Shown here piece by piece: positions 10,301-21,500 of a stretch of DNA of 64,000 bases. The notes under the pieces were generated by a model. That model worked only from the letters and a program-made list of their open reading frames with translations. It did not search any database and had not been told where the DNA came from. Positions within the stretch are counted from its first letter, which is position 1. Each line of letters begins with the position of its first letter. This DNA is from Mesostigma viride (taxonomy: Eukaryota > Streptophyta > Mesostigmatophyceae > Mesostigmatales > Mesostigmataceae): NCBI GenBank assembly GCA_009746045.1, contig RPFO01000130.1, positions 1,892,125-1,956,124 on the forward strand, in the 5' to 3' direction. The position numbers were made by a program, and so were the translations under genes.

Positions 10301-12710
10301 ACGTTATACCTGAGCACTCCAGCGCCCACATGTCGCATGTCGTGGACTGCAGACGGCAACCACACCATCGCATTCTTCTCTCACAGTGTACTAAAATAGA
10401 TCATCGTCACAGATACCTGCTCCAGCGCGCGCACATATCGCACGTCGTGGACAGCCGCCACCTCCTCGGGCGTCGCCAACCGAAACGACGCCACGTTCAC
10501 TACCTGGCCCGGCCGCGCCTGCGCAGTGCGGGTTCCCACACCCTCGGGAAAACAGTCATTGCCACAGACCAGGGCTCATCCAAACCAAGCAGCATCCAAA
10601 CCAAGCTGCGTGAATGCCCAGGAACCCACAAGTACACACCAGTGCTCGAGCCAAACCCACCCACGCCACACTTATCTACTGCTTTCCAAGGCAAGCCTGT
10701 TGATGCACAACCCCCAATGCAAACGCATGCGCACAGTACATCCCCAATGATCAGAAAACAAGGCTGGCTAATAAAGAAAACAAGGCGGGTTAATAAAGAA
10801 AACAAGACGGGAACAGGGCGACCTAATCTGGCCGCATGTTGCTTTTGTTAGAGAGCAGGTGAAAGAGGGCAGGGGCAAGACTAGGCATAAGTTGGCCACT
10901 GACAGCGGATCCGTGAACTTGGTGGGGCTGGAGCGGCACAGGTAACATACACTTTCATAAACAAGCGATGTGGCAGCATGGCATGCCCTTGTTCTCACTG
11001 TCGACAAGGCAAAAACGGCAGCTTGCTAGAAACTTCATGTACATATTATGTATCTATGTTTATTTGTTACTACTATTTGAATAATATTTTTATTAAATAC
11101 TTTTTAAACAAAATTTTTCTACATTTTTTTTAAAAATATATATTCCCTCTCACCTCCGTAACTTATCATTCTCAATGAATATATGTACAATTTTTTCATA
11201 TATCGTAACGCAGTCGGGATTCGCTGCATATGGACATTCCTCAATTCTTCACTTCAGCCCTCAATTCTTCACTTTAGTCTCCCATCACTACACATTGAAG
11301 AAGGTATCCATGGTAAAATACGTTGCGTTATTACTGGCAGTAGAATATGACGCGGTGTAAAAGCTCATAAACCAATCACCTTGTAAAGCCTCGCACTACC
11401 GCTGCCTATGGATAACAAGTCATAAAGCATGGTACCTCCTACAGAGCTCATAAAGCATCGCATCACTACCAAGTACGACGATGCCGTCATTAGTGCCGCA
11501 CCTGAGCATCCAGCTGGGAGTTGTGGAGGTCGTCGACGATGGCAGGGACGCGCTCCTTCTTCTCAGGGTGGCCCTCCTGGGGGGGGGGGGGGGGGGGGGC
11601 GCGGGAGGGGGGGGGGGGGACCAAATGGTCGAAAATCCAAATGGTAGGTTTCACGAATATTTATGCTATGCCCACAATACTCATGTCCACAATGATATGA
11701 AGTGAGACAATGATATGTTCATGATGTTACGTTCAAAAGCTTTTCTAAATGTTGGTCTCAACGTTGGAAATACGCACCCTACAATCCTCCAGTAGCGTGT
11801 CCTCACATCCTGCCATTCCCTGCGCTCCCTCCCTCCCTCCCTCCCTCCCTCCCTCCCTCCCTCCCTCCCTCCCTCCCTCCCTCCCTCCCTCCCTCCCTCC
11901 CTCCCTCCCTCCCTCCCTCCCTCCCTCCCTCCTTCCCTCATGCGTGTGATGCCGCCATTCACATGCGTGCAGGGCGACCTGTCTACAGTAGTCAATATGT
12001 TGAAATGTCCGCTATAAACGTAGCTGTCTCAACGTCGCCAAAAGAAAAACACTATTATGCATGTCACTGTACTGAGTCACTATAGCGCGCGTCGCTGCAA
12101 GGCCAAAGGATGCCAATGGGGGGGACGCGGTTTCTGAGTCTCTCTGAAGCCTTGCTATGAAGCGACACCACACATGCACAACAGGGCGCGCTAGACAAGG
12201 GGCGTGTTGATGCAGTCGCACTGTTACGGACACCACACATGCACAACATGGTGTGCTTCAAGGCCAGATGGCATGTCAAGGCGCTACTGATATTAATATA
12301 TATGGATCAATATTTGTATTCTATCTGAGGATGGGAGTGCTATTGCACAATCTCTCACACGCTCTTGCGGTATGTATTAATGTTAGCAGAAGTATGAGCC
12401 TATGATTCATCCGTCATCGGCTGCACACTCGAAGGTGGAGGGCAGGCCGTCAGACACTCACCTGATGGTGATCAAGCGCGGGGTTGACAGCATAAAACAC
12501 TTTGGCGGTGCTCAGATCCACCGCGCCGGGCTCTGTCAGGCCATCCTCACGGGTGGAATGGCAGCGGTGGCTGGAATGATTCTGGCGGCTCCAACGGGCA
12601 TCACGAAGACTCTGGCTACGCTTGTCGTTTGTGGTGGCTGCGGTGCGGCACAGGGATCCGGCGGAGGCAAGGCAAGCAGGGTGGGATTCATTCAGAGGAG
12701 GGAGCGGACT
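4309..12710 (-). CDS. Class II histone deacetylase, HDA14-like, six exons
   Basis: Zn-dependent lysine deacetylase of the Arabidopsis HDA14 type. I assembled it from exons at 12710..12462 (5' limit uncertain), 11576-11502, 10518-10417, 7115-7059, 6353-6009 and 4863-4309. Every junction I define is GT-AG and phase 0. In order one sees [101 protein letters not shown] and FLEGGYD. These carry the His-His pair, the Asp/His zinc ligands and the glycine-rich loop. The C-terminus LYDEP...VKAVHAL also fits the HDA14 type. No Met is in frame in the first exon, which is Ser/Arg-rich upstream of the domain, so a first exon is probably missing from my model; an organellar transit peptide is possible. Exon 5 has about 40 extra residues before RPPGHH, either an insertion or an unrecognised intron. 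Confidence 0.85.
5700..5840. repeat. ATA/CTA-rich tandem repeat in HDAC intron 5
   Basis: Three copies of a block containing ATATTCATTGAGAATGAT alternate with ACTACTATA tracts inside the 1145-bp intron 4864-6008. The same 18-mer also occurs at about 43600 and, inverted, at about 11170, so it is a recurring motif of the window rather than a local one. Confidence 0.75.
7126..9292. repeat. 41/42-bp minisatellite, about 52 copies
   Basis: Direct head-to-tail units of 41 or 42 bp begin just after the acceptor of HDAC exon 4 and fill about 2.17 kb of intron 3. Units differ mainly at AGCGCACAGCACAC versus AGAGCACAGCACGC, at GTTGTC versus GTCGTC, and by one G in GCAGG(G)TC, which sets the length. 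Because the units lack stop codons, all three plus-strand frames stay open for more than 700 codons. These are composition artefacts, not genes. Confidence 0.95.
9640..9705 (-). mobile_element. LINE 3'-end fragment with hairpin
   Basis: TAATTAATTA blocks precede ACATGACTCCGTTGGGAGTA and CATGT, followed by AGCACATAC. This matches the 3' terminus of the LINE at 40979-42529 (hairpin plus AT-rich tail), in the minus orientation. Almost no LINE body is attached. The hairpin itself is 9673-9697. Confidence 0.6.
9715..10140. repeat. Two short tandem arrays in HDAC intron 3
   Basis: 9715-9845 contains five or six copies of a 25-bp unit with GTTGCATCGTAATGTTTTCT. 9950-10140 contains three copies of a unit of about 58 bp with ATAACAAGCTTACAACAT and GTACACAAGTTACT. 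No coding content is visible. Confidence 0.75.
11579..11632 (-). other. Homopyrimidine tract at HDAC exon 2 acceptor
   Basis: A run of C on the minus strand (G on plus), broken by few bases, lies directly upstream of the AG that starts exon 2 at 11576. It probably serves as the polypyrimidine tract of intron 1. Confidence 0.5.
11822..11937. repeat. (CCCT)n microsatellite
   Basis: About 28 tandem CCCT units inside HDAC intron 1 (11577-12461). The long PSLP and GGRE frames across it are repeat artefacts. Confidence 0.95.
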
Positions 12711-12804
12711 CTACTAGCATGCGCCAGCTTCTCTCACTGCCACAAGTAACACAAGTGCTGGGACAGGGAAACCAAGAGGAGGGGAATGTGTCATGCCTTT
12801 ATTG

Positions 12805-13020
12805 TGTTCTTTCAGATGGCTGCAATGCAGTTTGGTAGTTTACTGGAACTGTTTATTGAGGCGAACGCAAGGCAGGCAAGCAGGGGAGGGTAGAAAAACG
12901 AAAGAAGGGAGGGGGGGACATTGCAATTCTTGATTGTGACTTTCCAAATGGTTGCAATGCTGTTTGGTAGTTTACTGGAAGTGTTAATTGAGGTGAACGC
13001 AAGGCAGGCAGCAGGGGTAT
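12805..13020. repeat. Direct repeat of about 85 bp, two copies
   Basis: The block with TGCAATGC, TTTGGTAGTTTACTGGAA and GAACGCAAGGCAGGCA occurs at 12815-12885 and 12945-13015. It is non-coding as far as I can see. Confidence 0.75.
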
Positions 13021-13074
13021 GGAACCAAACGAAGTTGGGGCAGAACTAGGTCGTCTTCATTGCCTTTGTTGGTT

Positions 13075-13305
13075 TGGCTGCAAGGCAGTGGGGGTGGGTG
13101 GCTGAAAGGCAGTGGGGGTGGGTGGCTGCAAGGCAGTGGGGGTGGGTGGCTGCAAGGCAGTGGGGTTGGGTGGCTGCAAGGTAGTGGGGTTGGGTGGCTG
13201 CAAGGCAGTGGGGGTGGGTGGCTGCAAGGCAGTGGGGGTGGGTGGCTGCTATGCAGTGGGGGTGGGTGGCTGCCAGGCAGTGGGGGTGGGTGGCTGGAAT
13301 CTTAG
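13075..13305. repeat. 24-bp minisatellite, about nine copies
   Basis: Units of the form GCAGTGGGGGTGGGTGGCTG plus CAAG with few substitutions. The unit is G-rich and would support G-quadruplexes on the plus strand. Confidence 0.9.
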
Positions 13306-13399
13306 AGTGAGGTAGTTGCAAGTTATGGCTCTGGGTTGATGGCAGAGAATGGGGGCGGGGTGGGGTGGTATTACAATGAGAAGAGCTGCACTCCAGCAA

Positions 13400-13562
13400 C
13401 TGGGGGGGGGGGGGGGGGGGGAGAGGGGGGGCGAGGAAGCAAGTTGAGAGTTTGCATGCATAGGCATGGGTCCGGGAAAAGGAGGGGGGTGCCCATTGGT
13501 GGGGGGGGAATTACAGGGAGGAGGAGGAGGGGCGTACGAAGGAGGGGGGGAGGGGGGGGGAA
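13400..13562. repeat. Long G runs
   Basis: Several runs of 8 to 18 G separated by short AG-rich spacers. The open frames here are compositional. Run lengths are probably unreliable in an assembly. Confidence 0.8.
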
Positions 13563-13580
13563 GAGGATGGATCGGATGCT

Positions 13581-13972
13581 GATTAAGGAGGTAATTAGCA
13601 GATCCCTTGGCGACATGGCACTACAAAACATTACTTGATTAAGGAGGTAATTAGCAGATCCCTTGGCGACATGGCACTACAAAACATTACTTGATTAAGG
13701 AGGTAATTAGCAGATCCCTTGGCGACATGGCACTACAAAACATTACTTGATTAAGGAGGTAATTAGCAGATCCCTTGGCGACATGGCACTACAAAACATT
13801 ACTTGATTAAGGAGGTAATTAGCAGATCCCTTGGCGACATGGCACTACCAAAAATTACTTGATTAAGGAGGTAATTAGCAGATCCCTTGGCGACATGGCA
13901 CTACAAAACATTACTTGATTAAGGAGGTAATTAGCAGATCCCTTGGCGACATGGCACTACAAAACATTACTT
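13581..13972. repeat. 56-bp tandem repeat, seven copies
   Basis: Seven contiguous and almost identical 56-bp units start at 13581, 13637, 13693, 13749, 13805, 13861 and 13917. The fifth differs by CCAAAAATT for CAAAACATT. The unit contains GATTAAGGAGGTAATTAGCA. The near-identity points to recent expansion. Confidence 0.95.
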
Positions 13973-16280
13973 GATACGACGACAGGTAGATCCCAAAGGC
14001 ATGAAAGACGGTTCCGGTGGGGTAGCTGAACTACCCCGACTGGAATTCTGACGGGCAATCAAAAGAATGACTGCCGGCATACCGCTACTCAATCCTTGTG
14101 AGTGGGTATTCCAATGATTCAGATCAACTCATGGTGGCATACCAAGTGGGTCACACGGGTGATTCATTCAAGGCACTGCTGTTAATAACTGCTGGCGTAC
14201 CGATACCGAGGGGGGCAGCGAGCCACCCAGCGTACTAAGTGTGGGTGTTTAATTAGTGTGTGTGTACGCAATTAGTGTGAGGCGCATCATTCTCGATGTC
14301 CGACCCCAACATCTGCTACTTCAGCTAGGGTGCTGGACGTATACTGCGACGAACAGCTAAGCCCTTTCTTCGTGCTCTATCTTTGAGTAGCTCATGGGAT
14401 TCCTCGTCCGAACATCGTTCCAAATCCGCTGTCAGACAAAAACTAGGGTGGAGGTCCGACTGCTGTTGGCCAGGCACGCCAATTAAAGACGCTGCTGATA
14501 ATGTGGGTTCGCAAATAGCGTGGCCTACACTAAACACGCTAGGCGGCCGTGTTTCGATTCGTGGCGGAATGATGCCGAATGTGGCGGTGCGGCACTGAAT
14601 TTGGTTTAATGTGGGGGTACCACCGTTTTTCTTGCTTTGCCAAGATGGCACAAGTTGGCCGTGCTGTTCTACTTCACAGAGCGGCCGTGCCTAATTTACT
14701 CTAGTACAGGTGTCGCCAGTAGTTGGCAGTGTCAAACGAGCTTCCAGCCGGCGTTCCGCCACAAATCTCCCGCCAAGAATGCATACATACTAATGAAAGC
14801 TAAGCCGTGCGCAGTCATTCACTAGTCACTAGTACTAGTACCACCCGTAGTGGGGCAGTACAACCGTAGTGTGCAGCTGGCGTCCGTGCATTTTCAACAG
14901 CCGGCAGCCGCCGGCAGGCAAGCACAGGCCCAAAGGGTGCCTGAGAGTTGCTAGAACACGCATTGCACCGCACCGACAGCGCCTATGGAAGACCGCCCGC
15001 CACACGTGACAGTGCCAAGCGCAGTTTTAATTGGCTAAAAGCCACACATTGGCCGAGTCAACGACAGTTTCTGAAGTTCACAACGCCACAGTGGCTGACT
15101 GCGGAAACCTTAATCAAATCACTGCAGGGCGGTGTACCTGCCGCAGGGTGGCTAATGGCCGCTATGTATATCAATTACTGCTGGCATACCAAAACTAAAC
15201 AACGCTGATCAGTAGTCAGTACCTGCCGCAGGGTGGCTGACGGCCACGAGCCGAACGAGACTCTGGACCAACCGCGCCGGCCGTGCAGGCGCCCCCTGGG
15301 AGGCCCCTGGGCATGACACGGCTGTGTGGGTGCACACCAGTGGCCAGGTAGCGTGGCAGGGGTACCTGACGACACCTGCGATAGCGGGTGGCGAATATGG
15401 ATGGACATGCATGATGCAGCAAGGAGACGGGCTCGGGCATTGAGATCATCTTCATAGCATACGTGCTGGCGGCAAAGATTGCTTCGCAGTTGCTGGACGG
15501 GATGCTGCAAGGCGCGCTGAACGGCAGTTGCTGATTGGGGAAGAGCTAGGGAGATCACATATCAAAGAAAAATGGTATGCTCTATCACCCAATCGCAGGC
15601 CGTGTTAACAGGCGTTGACGGCAAAAAAAGACGTGGAGTGAATTAATCCAGCGTATTATAAAGGCTCCGCAACGATACAAATAGACCCGGTTTCAGAAAT
15701 TTCCAGGGGCATTGTAAACGTATGTCGATAAACCGACGTGTCGACGTGGTAGACAACATGCTGGCGCAAAGATGGCAGTCACGTACGCGTCAGGCCAGCG
15801 GGGCCCCGGCACTTTAGAGAGCCGGAATCTACGAAACAGTGGAACGCTCGATCCCGAGAAGTAATTATCAGCCTTGAATGAAACGCGTTCGACATGGCCT
15901 TCCAACGGTATTGCTGGACGAAGATGCTTGCAATTATGCATGCAGGAGGCCCGCCATGTTACCAGACGTAGATAATTAATCAAGGGGTCATGACATGTGC
16001 TGAGCAGCAATTGCTCAAACCTTTCTGTGCGGGAAAAAATGAAGCCTTACGACAAACTGTAACCAGGATGTGGGCACTTGGCAGGTTGCAGCGCGATTGT
16101 CAAATTTGCCAAGGATTTGCCACCATGTGCTGCCATCGCCACCATACTCTTATAGCACGCCAGTACACTCGACTGACTCGACAGGTTGTTGTTATTTAAA
16201 TACCGTCTAATATACAGTCTAATGTAGGTAGTCTCTAGAGTAGGAACGTGTACCGGTAGGCGGTAGTAAACTTTTCAGGA
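13973..16280. other. Stretch without a recognised gene
   Basis: Short open frames occur on the minus strand (14325-14651, 15175-15558, 15693-16010) but none resembles a family I know. A motif TACTGCTGGC(A/G)TACC recurs near 14190 and 15175. On the minus strand the 18-mer GCCACCCTGCGGCAGGTA occurs at both 15135-15152 and 15216-15233, which could be a duplicated exon end with a donor. I cannot assign a gene. Confidence 0.4.
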
Positions 16281-16344
16281 AACAGCAACTTAAGACGTGA
16301 ATGACTCTACTCAATTGAGTCAATTCTACTAATTTCGGTGAAAT

Positions 16345-16432
16345 TGGTACAGTCATTCACGCCTTCAGTTGGGTTCGAGGGTTTCTTGGGGTCAACCCAA
16401 CTTAAGGCGTGAACCCAACTTAAGCCGTTAAG
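16345..16432. mobile_element. Miniature foldback repeat, AACTTAAGG family, copy 1
   Basis: Two arms, GTCATTCACGCCTTCAGTTG and its near reverse complement (CCCAACTTAAGGCGTGAA), flank a spacer of about 25 nt, followed by a second half-arm (AACCCAACTTAAGCC). The family recurs at 17605-17735, 17808-17845, 21622-21706 and about 21798-21830, always near the HIRAN and SGNH genes. Confidence 0.6.
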
Positions 16433-16636
16433 TTACCATAACTTACGACCCCCAGCCCTGCTGAAGGACTTCAGGGTGTCTTTTGATAGCTCTCGTCAAG
16501 GCCGATCGAACTGCACTAAAGAATTCACCATCAAAGTCGTATTTCGGGTCTTAACTTGGATGCAAGTCCTCAAACCGGCTGTGGGCACGTGAAGCACCCC
16601 ACCGTGCTAGCCAAAACTTGGTGTGCTGAATAGGGC

Positions 16637-17080
16637 ATGCGCGTTCTATGCGCGGTAATCGTGGCTATTTACTCTCTAGCCTCGTCTTCCCTAGCATCGA
16701 CTCAAACAGTAATCCCGTCCATGGCCACTGTCACCACGACTGGTCTAATAACGGTGAATGGTTTGCACGTGAATGCCAACAACGTTGCTGATCCCGGCGA
16801 AATATGTCGCCATGTCAGAGAGCGCAGCAACCCTTACGACAAGAAGGCCATCGCCGTTCAAAAGGCTGACCACAGCCATATTGGCCGGGTGGCCAAACGG
16901 CAGGCCGCTGCCTTGAGCCCGTTCATAGACAGTGGCATCATGAAAGTTGCAGAGGTTGTCGCTACACAGGACCATGAGGGCTATCGGTACCAAATGTTCA
17001 GATTTACTTTCATCATAAAAGAAGAAAAGGAGGCGCATGTGCGCCTTGCCTTAAGTCGGGCACAAATTGAACTGCTGTAG
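16637..17080 (+). CDS. HIRAN-domain protein with hydrophobic leader
   Basis: A single-exon frame of 147 residues. The start at 16637 gives a hydrophobic N-terminus (MRVLCAVIVAIYSLASSSLA) that could be a signal or transit peptide. Residues from about 36 to 100 match the HIRAN pattern: a strand-rich start (GLITVNGLHV), an R-x-x-S-NPYDKKAIAV core, then HIGRVAKRQAAALSPFID followed by GIMKVAEVV. In the DNA translocase HLTF, HIRAN binds 3'-OH DNA ends. A stand-alone domain of this size does occur, but its role is not known to me, and a secretory leader would be odd for a DNA binder. The frame is intact and ends at TAG 17078. Foldback repeats flank it on both sides. Confidence 0.7.
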   Translation: MRVLCAVIVAIYSLASSSLASTQTVIPSMATVTTTGLITVNGLHVNANNVADPGEICRHVRERSNPYDKKAIAVQKADHSHIGRVAKRQAAALSPFIDSGIMKVAEVVATQDHEGYRYQMFRFTFIIKEEKEAHVRLALSRAQIELL

Positions 17081-17604
17081 TGGTAGAGCCGACAGGCATG
17101 GCGGTACCCCTTAGGTTGGGCTCAACCGAAATGTAGTTCATGTAATCCGTACGGTATGCTCATTCGTTGCCCTAGCTATAGTTCGTAATGCTTGCTTGTT
17201 GGAACTGGTCACCTGGCGAGCATGACGTATACAATGTGTCGCATTTATGATGGGTTCTAATGTGACGAACGCGTTTGAACAGCAAGCCGTTTGCCCATGT
17301 ATATAATATTTCCGCGGCGTTTCCATTGGTCTTATCGTAGTATAGAGCTTTGACATGGCTCTGTATATAGGTTTATAGCTGGGCGTTTGCTTTGGTTTGA
17401 GTGATTTCACTCTGCTGTAAGTAATTATATTTTTAATGTATATAATACAATGAAGACTCATTTCAGCGCCCAACTGACCAAGATATGCAGTGAATTTTAT
17501 AGATGCTTCGTGTTGGATGGCGCGGAAACCCTGTCGGACCACCGGCGCGGGAAAAAACTCAAGTCGCGGCAGTAAAAAATCAGTGCCACACCGCGCTAGA
17601 AGCC

Positions 17605-17735
17605 CCTACACGCCTTAAGTTGGGTTTTTCCTAGTACAGCCATCAGCCTTAAGTTGGGTTCGCCATGCAGCCCACTGCGACCCAACTTAAGGCGTGAACC
17701 CAACTTAAGCCAACCCAACTTAAGGCGTGAATGAC
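17605..17735. mobile_element. Miniature foldback repeat, AACTTAAGG family, copy 2
   Basis: Contains ACGCCTTAAGTTGGGTT, a spacer, then CAACTTAAGGCGTGAACC and further half-arms. A partial copy (CAACTTAAGGCGTGAATGAC) follows at 17808-17845. No gene is seen between 17081 and 18592 apart from a GTTGAGTTGA tract at 17880-17937. Confidence 0.6.
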
Positions 17736-18592
17736 AGTATATTTACTTTAGTTTTTTTATCCAATTATCAATTATCTCTGGATAGACCAGAGAGGTGAAA
17801 TGACGTAACAACTTAAGCCAACCCAACTTAAGGCGTGAATGACTGTAACTCCAAACCATGTGCGGCCTTGTGCGGCGTTGTTGAGTTGAGTTGAGTTTAT
17901 TCCCGCGGCGGCGTTGAGTTGAGTTGAGTTGAGTTTATTCCCGCGCTGGTGGTCCGACAGGGCGCGGCGGCGTGGGCAACAACAACAACAACAATATACA
18001 ACAGCTTCTCCAACGGTTGGGTCAAACGCCGATGTACTTGCGTCGATTGGAGGAAACACATGTGTTGTGCCAGCGACCCCTGCAACGGTTGATGCTGACA
18101 AAAATCGGAGACGAGGCATCAGGATTTCAGGAAACATCTGAACACAGTCAACACACACATGTGATAATTATGTTGTTGTTGTTACACCCCCCCACACACG
18201 TTTCAGATTGGGGTCCGACCAATCCAGGGCTCACGATCTTAAATAATCTTACTACTGTGATTCGATTCTACTAAGCTCTAGTACATTCTTATACAATTAT
18301 ACTACTAGTAGAGGTCAAATCCAGGGGCTCATGATCTTAAACCTGAGAATCTTAAACGTGGTGGTGGGGGGGTGTACCCAACACGACGATTGCCTGTTTA
18401 GTTTTTGGTCTCTGTTATTAGGGTGCACGCGATCCCAACACCGAAATCCAGACCGGTTTGGGAGACGATACTCTCTAGTCATTTCGCACCAAGTTACTGT
18501 CTGAAAAATGATTGCCTACATAATCTAATCGTATCCATCGCAGCGACCGAATCGTGGCTAATTCCCGTAATACAATTCCGTGGTTCGCGAAC

Positions 18593-21500
18593 ATGTCGCG
18601 TGGAGCAGCCCGAGCGGCATGTCTGTTGCTAGCCGTAATTGTGTGCTTTCACCTAGATGGCAGCCTAGCCGGCCCTGTCACTGCTCCATCCATCTTGTGT
18701 TTTGGCGACAGCCTGACCAGGGTACGTCTGCACTCTCTTAGGATCGCAAGGCGTTGCATATGGCTAAGGTGATCTGACCATGCAGGTGGGATTGAGCACT
18801 TCCCCTATATCGATCCGCTTAAGGCTCCAGCCTGATCTCTGCCGTAATTGCCGAGGGTTCCATATAAGGGTCTATCGAAATTGCTTGTGCTAGGAATGCC
18901 TTTCTACGCCCTGGCACGAGTGGAGCTTTAGCGAATAGGAATTGTAGATCCCAACCGTCTGCAGAGAGATCGATCTGAGCAGCGATCCTGCCCGCTGGCT
19001 AGCGCGTATACCAAGTTTGCGTTGTGGACCAAGTGAAGCCAAATGCGCGATGCCAGCTTCCGAGACGCCCACTCGTAGCCCATGCCCCGCTGCCAACCTC
19101 GTAGCTCTCCCCATCTCGCGCGGTTCCATCCGCTGTAAATGTAGCTGGAATTTAGCGCAGTCCTTGACGATCAATGTCTCGATTAAGCTACCACCGCTGT
19201 CACCTAGTCATATAGACAAATGCGGATAAGATAACAGCAGGCTCAAGCTACCATGGTCTGGATTCCTCCAGATTTCTGGCCTGCGCAGGTTGTCTCTTTG
19301 AGATCGTGGGCAGTGAATGGACCAGCGGAGAGTCGAGAATCACCAGCAGGGAGTGGCCGGACCGTGGCCACGATACCTGGACAATGCTGGCTCCAGGCAG
19401 GCAACTTGTTCCTGCCTTTACAGTGGTGGACATTGCAGAGAAATACGTGGCACGTGATGGATACAACCAGCCTTGGGTGACAGCGATTGGTGGCATGGTA
19501 TCAACAGTGTTATCAGGGGGGGGCGTGCGAAGTGGTAGCACCAGGAACCCACTAGTTACTGGGCACTAGGAACCCACTAGTTACTGGGCACTAGGAACCC
19601 TCTAGTTACTGGGCACTAGGAACCCTCTAGCTACTGGGCACTTGGAAGGCACTATTTACGAGGCACTAGGAAGGGATGAGGGACAGATCATTGCATGCGC
19701 TACTGTTGACTAGGACATGGGATATCACCAGCGTCGGCTTCTGTGCTGACATCCCCCAGCTTCCCCTTTCCCCCATCAGCCCCACGTTTCCCATCGTACC
19801 CATCGTACCCACCCCATGTGCTGGTTTATGTGCTGGCTTTCTGGTGCGCACAAGGGGGTTGAAGCACTCCTACCCCGCTAGATTCAGCCCATTTCTCATC
19901 CTCCTCCTCCTCCCCCTCCTCCTCCTCCTCCTCCTCCTCCTCCTCCTCCTCCTCCTCCTCCTCCTCCTCCTCCTCCTCCTCCTCCTCCTCCTCCTCCTCC
20001 TCCTCCTCCTCCTCCTCCTCCTCCTCCTCCTCCTCCTCCTCCTCCTCCTCCTCCTCCTCCTCCTCCTCCTCCTCCTCCTCCTCCTCCTCCTCCTCCTCCT
20101 CCTCCTCCCTCCTCCTCCTCCTCCTCCTCCTCCTCCACCACCACCACCACCACCACCACCACCACCACCACCACCACCACCACCACCACCACCACCACCA
20201 CCACCACCACCACCACCACCACCACCGCCGCCGCCGCCGCCGCCGCCGCCTCCCTTGTCCCTCCTCCTTGCTTGCCCCTCCTCCCTGCGCCCCTCCCCCC
20301 TTTCCATCCCCCCGCCGTGTCCTTTTCCCGCTACCCAGGGCGGCGTGTATGTGCGCCGCAACCTCCAAGAGGCGGCGCAAGAGGACTGGACTAGTTGGGC
20401 TGCCAAGCTAGGGGTGTCCGATCCAGCCCAACCACAGGAACAAGGCAAACCGCAACAGCAAGCAACGCCGCAGGGCCAAGCACAACTGCAGCAGCTGCCA
20501 CAGCAACCGCAGCAGCTGCCACAGCAACCGCAGCAGCTGCCACAGCAACCGCAGCAGCTGCCACAGCGATCGCAGCAGCTGCCACAGCAGCCGCAGCCAG
20601 CGGGGGCCAACTGGCCTGCATGGATGCCCGATAAGGCCGGCGCTGCGCTCGGGGCCCACGGGATGGCAGGCCAGGGCCGCCGTGCAGGTGGCGGCCAGGG
20701 TGGCGGCCAGGGGATGATGGGCCAGGGTGGCGGCCAGTGGATGATGGGCCAGGGTGGCGGTCCTGATAAGGGTCAGGGCGTGGCGGGGCAGGGCGCGGGC
20801 AACGGCCGGGCAGCTAGAATGATGGCCAGGCGGTCCAGAAACAGGTTGGGCAGGATGGGGGGTCAACAGATGAGGAACCAGGGAGGGGTCGGCCCTGGGG
20901 GGCTGCAGGGAGGGGTCGGCCCTGGGGGGCTGCAGGGAGGGGTCGGCCCTGGGGGGCTGCAGGGAGGGGTCGGCCCTGGGGGGCTGCAGGGAGGGGTCGG
21001 CCCTGGGGGGCTGCAGGGGGGGGCGAAGGGCCCGGGCGTGCGGGCTGGTATGGGGGGAAAAGGCATGGGGCGCACATTCGAGCTTCACCCGTATTCCCTC
21101 CAGCTGGCCAAGCTGATCAAGGGGTACCTGAACGGCACGGAAGTGCGAGTGGACACTAAAGGCGTGCAGGGCGAGAGAGTGTGCGGGGAGGCGGACGTGT
21201 CGCCGATGGCGGCTCGGCTGGGTGATCTGCTCAAGACGGTGAGAAGAGGACGAAAGTGACGAATGGGTGTTCATGGTGGTCCTGCTCTAGGCCGTGAGGG
21301 TGACTGGGGGAGGCTCCTTTCGCTGGGGTTTGCTGCTATTGGTGCGGTTTGCTCCTGTTATTGCGGCTGGGTGCTCTAACTGGGTCAGCTTTGGGATTGT
21401 GAGGTTTGTTATGGGTGGGCTGGTCAAGACGTTAGTTTGGTAGTGACAGTACGTTAGTCAGGCAGTGACTGAGGGCTAGTTTAGGTAGTAGCAAGACGTT

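Larger units (their letters stand above)
9388..10346 (-). pseudogene. Degenerate copies of the 3' end of HDAC exon 3
   Basis: On the minus strand, downstream of true exon 3 (10417-10518), the end of that exon ([12 protein letters not shown] plus a GT donor) recurs at 10310-10346 ([11 protein letters not shown]), 10143-10180 (MRHVRALEQ), 9855-9885 (AYVCALEQ) and 9388-9420 (RMRHVRALE). Three of the copies keep a GTAT-type donor and one a GTGTGT donor. The 10310-10346 copy also follows a CTGCAG acceptor-like site. They look like tandem duplications of an exon-intron boundary that have decayed. Confidence 0.7.

Noticed and set aside
19253-19569. Possible extra exon of the SGNH hydrolase
   Set aside because: The frame overlaps the dispersed ACCATGGTC repeat and shows no SGNH motif; exons 1 and 2 already join in phase.
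19676-20338. Poly-Leu/poly-Pro N-terminal extension of the SGNH exon 2 frame
   Set aside because: It reads through (CCT)n and (CCA)n tracts that lie in the intron; exon 1 with a signal peptide and the GDSL block splices to 20339 instead.
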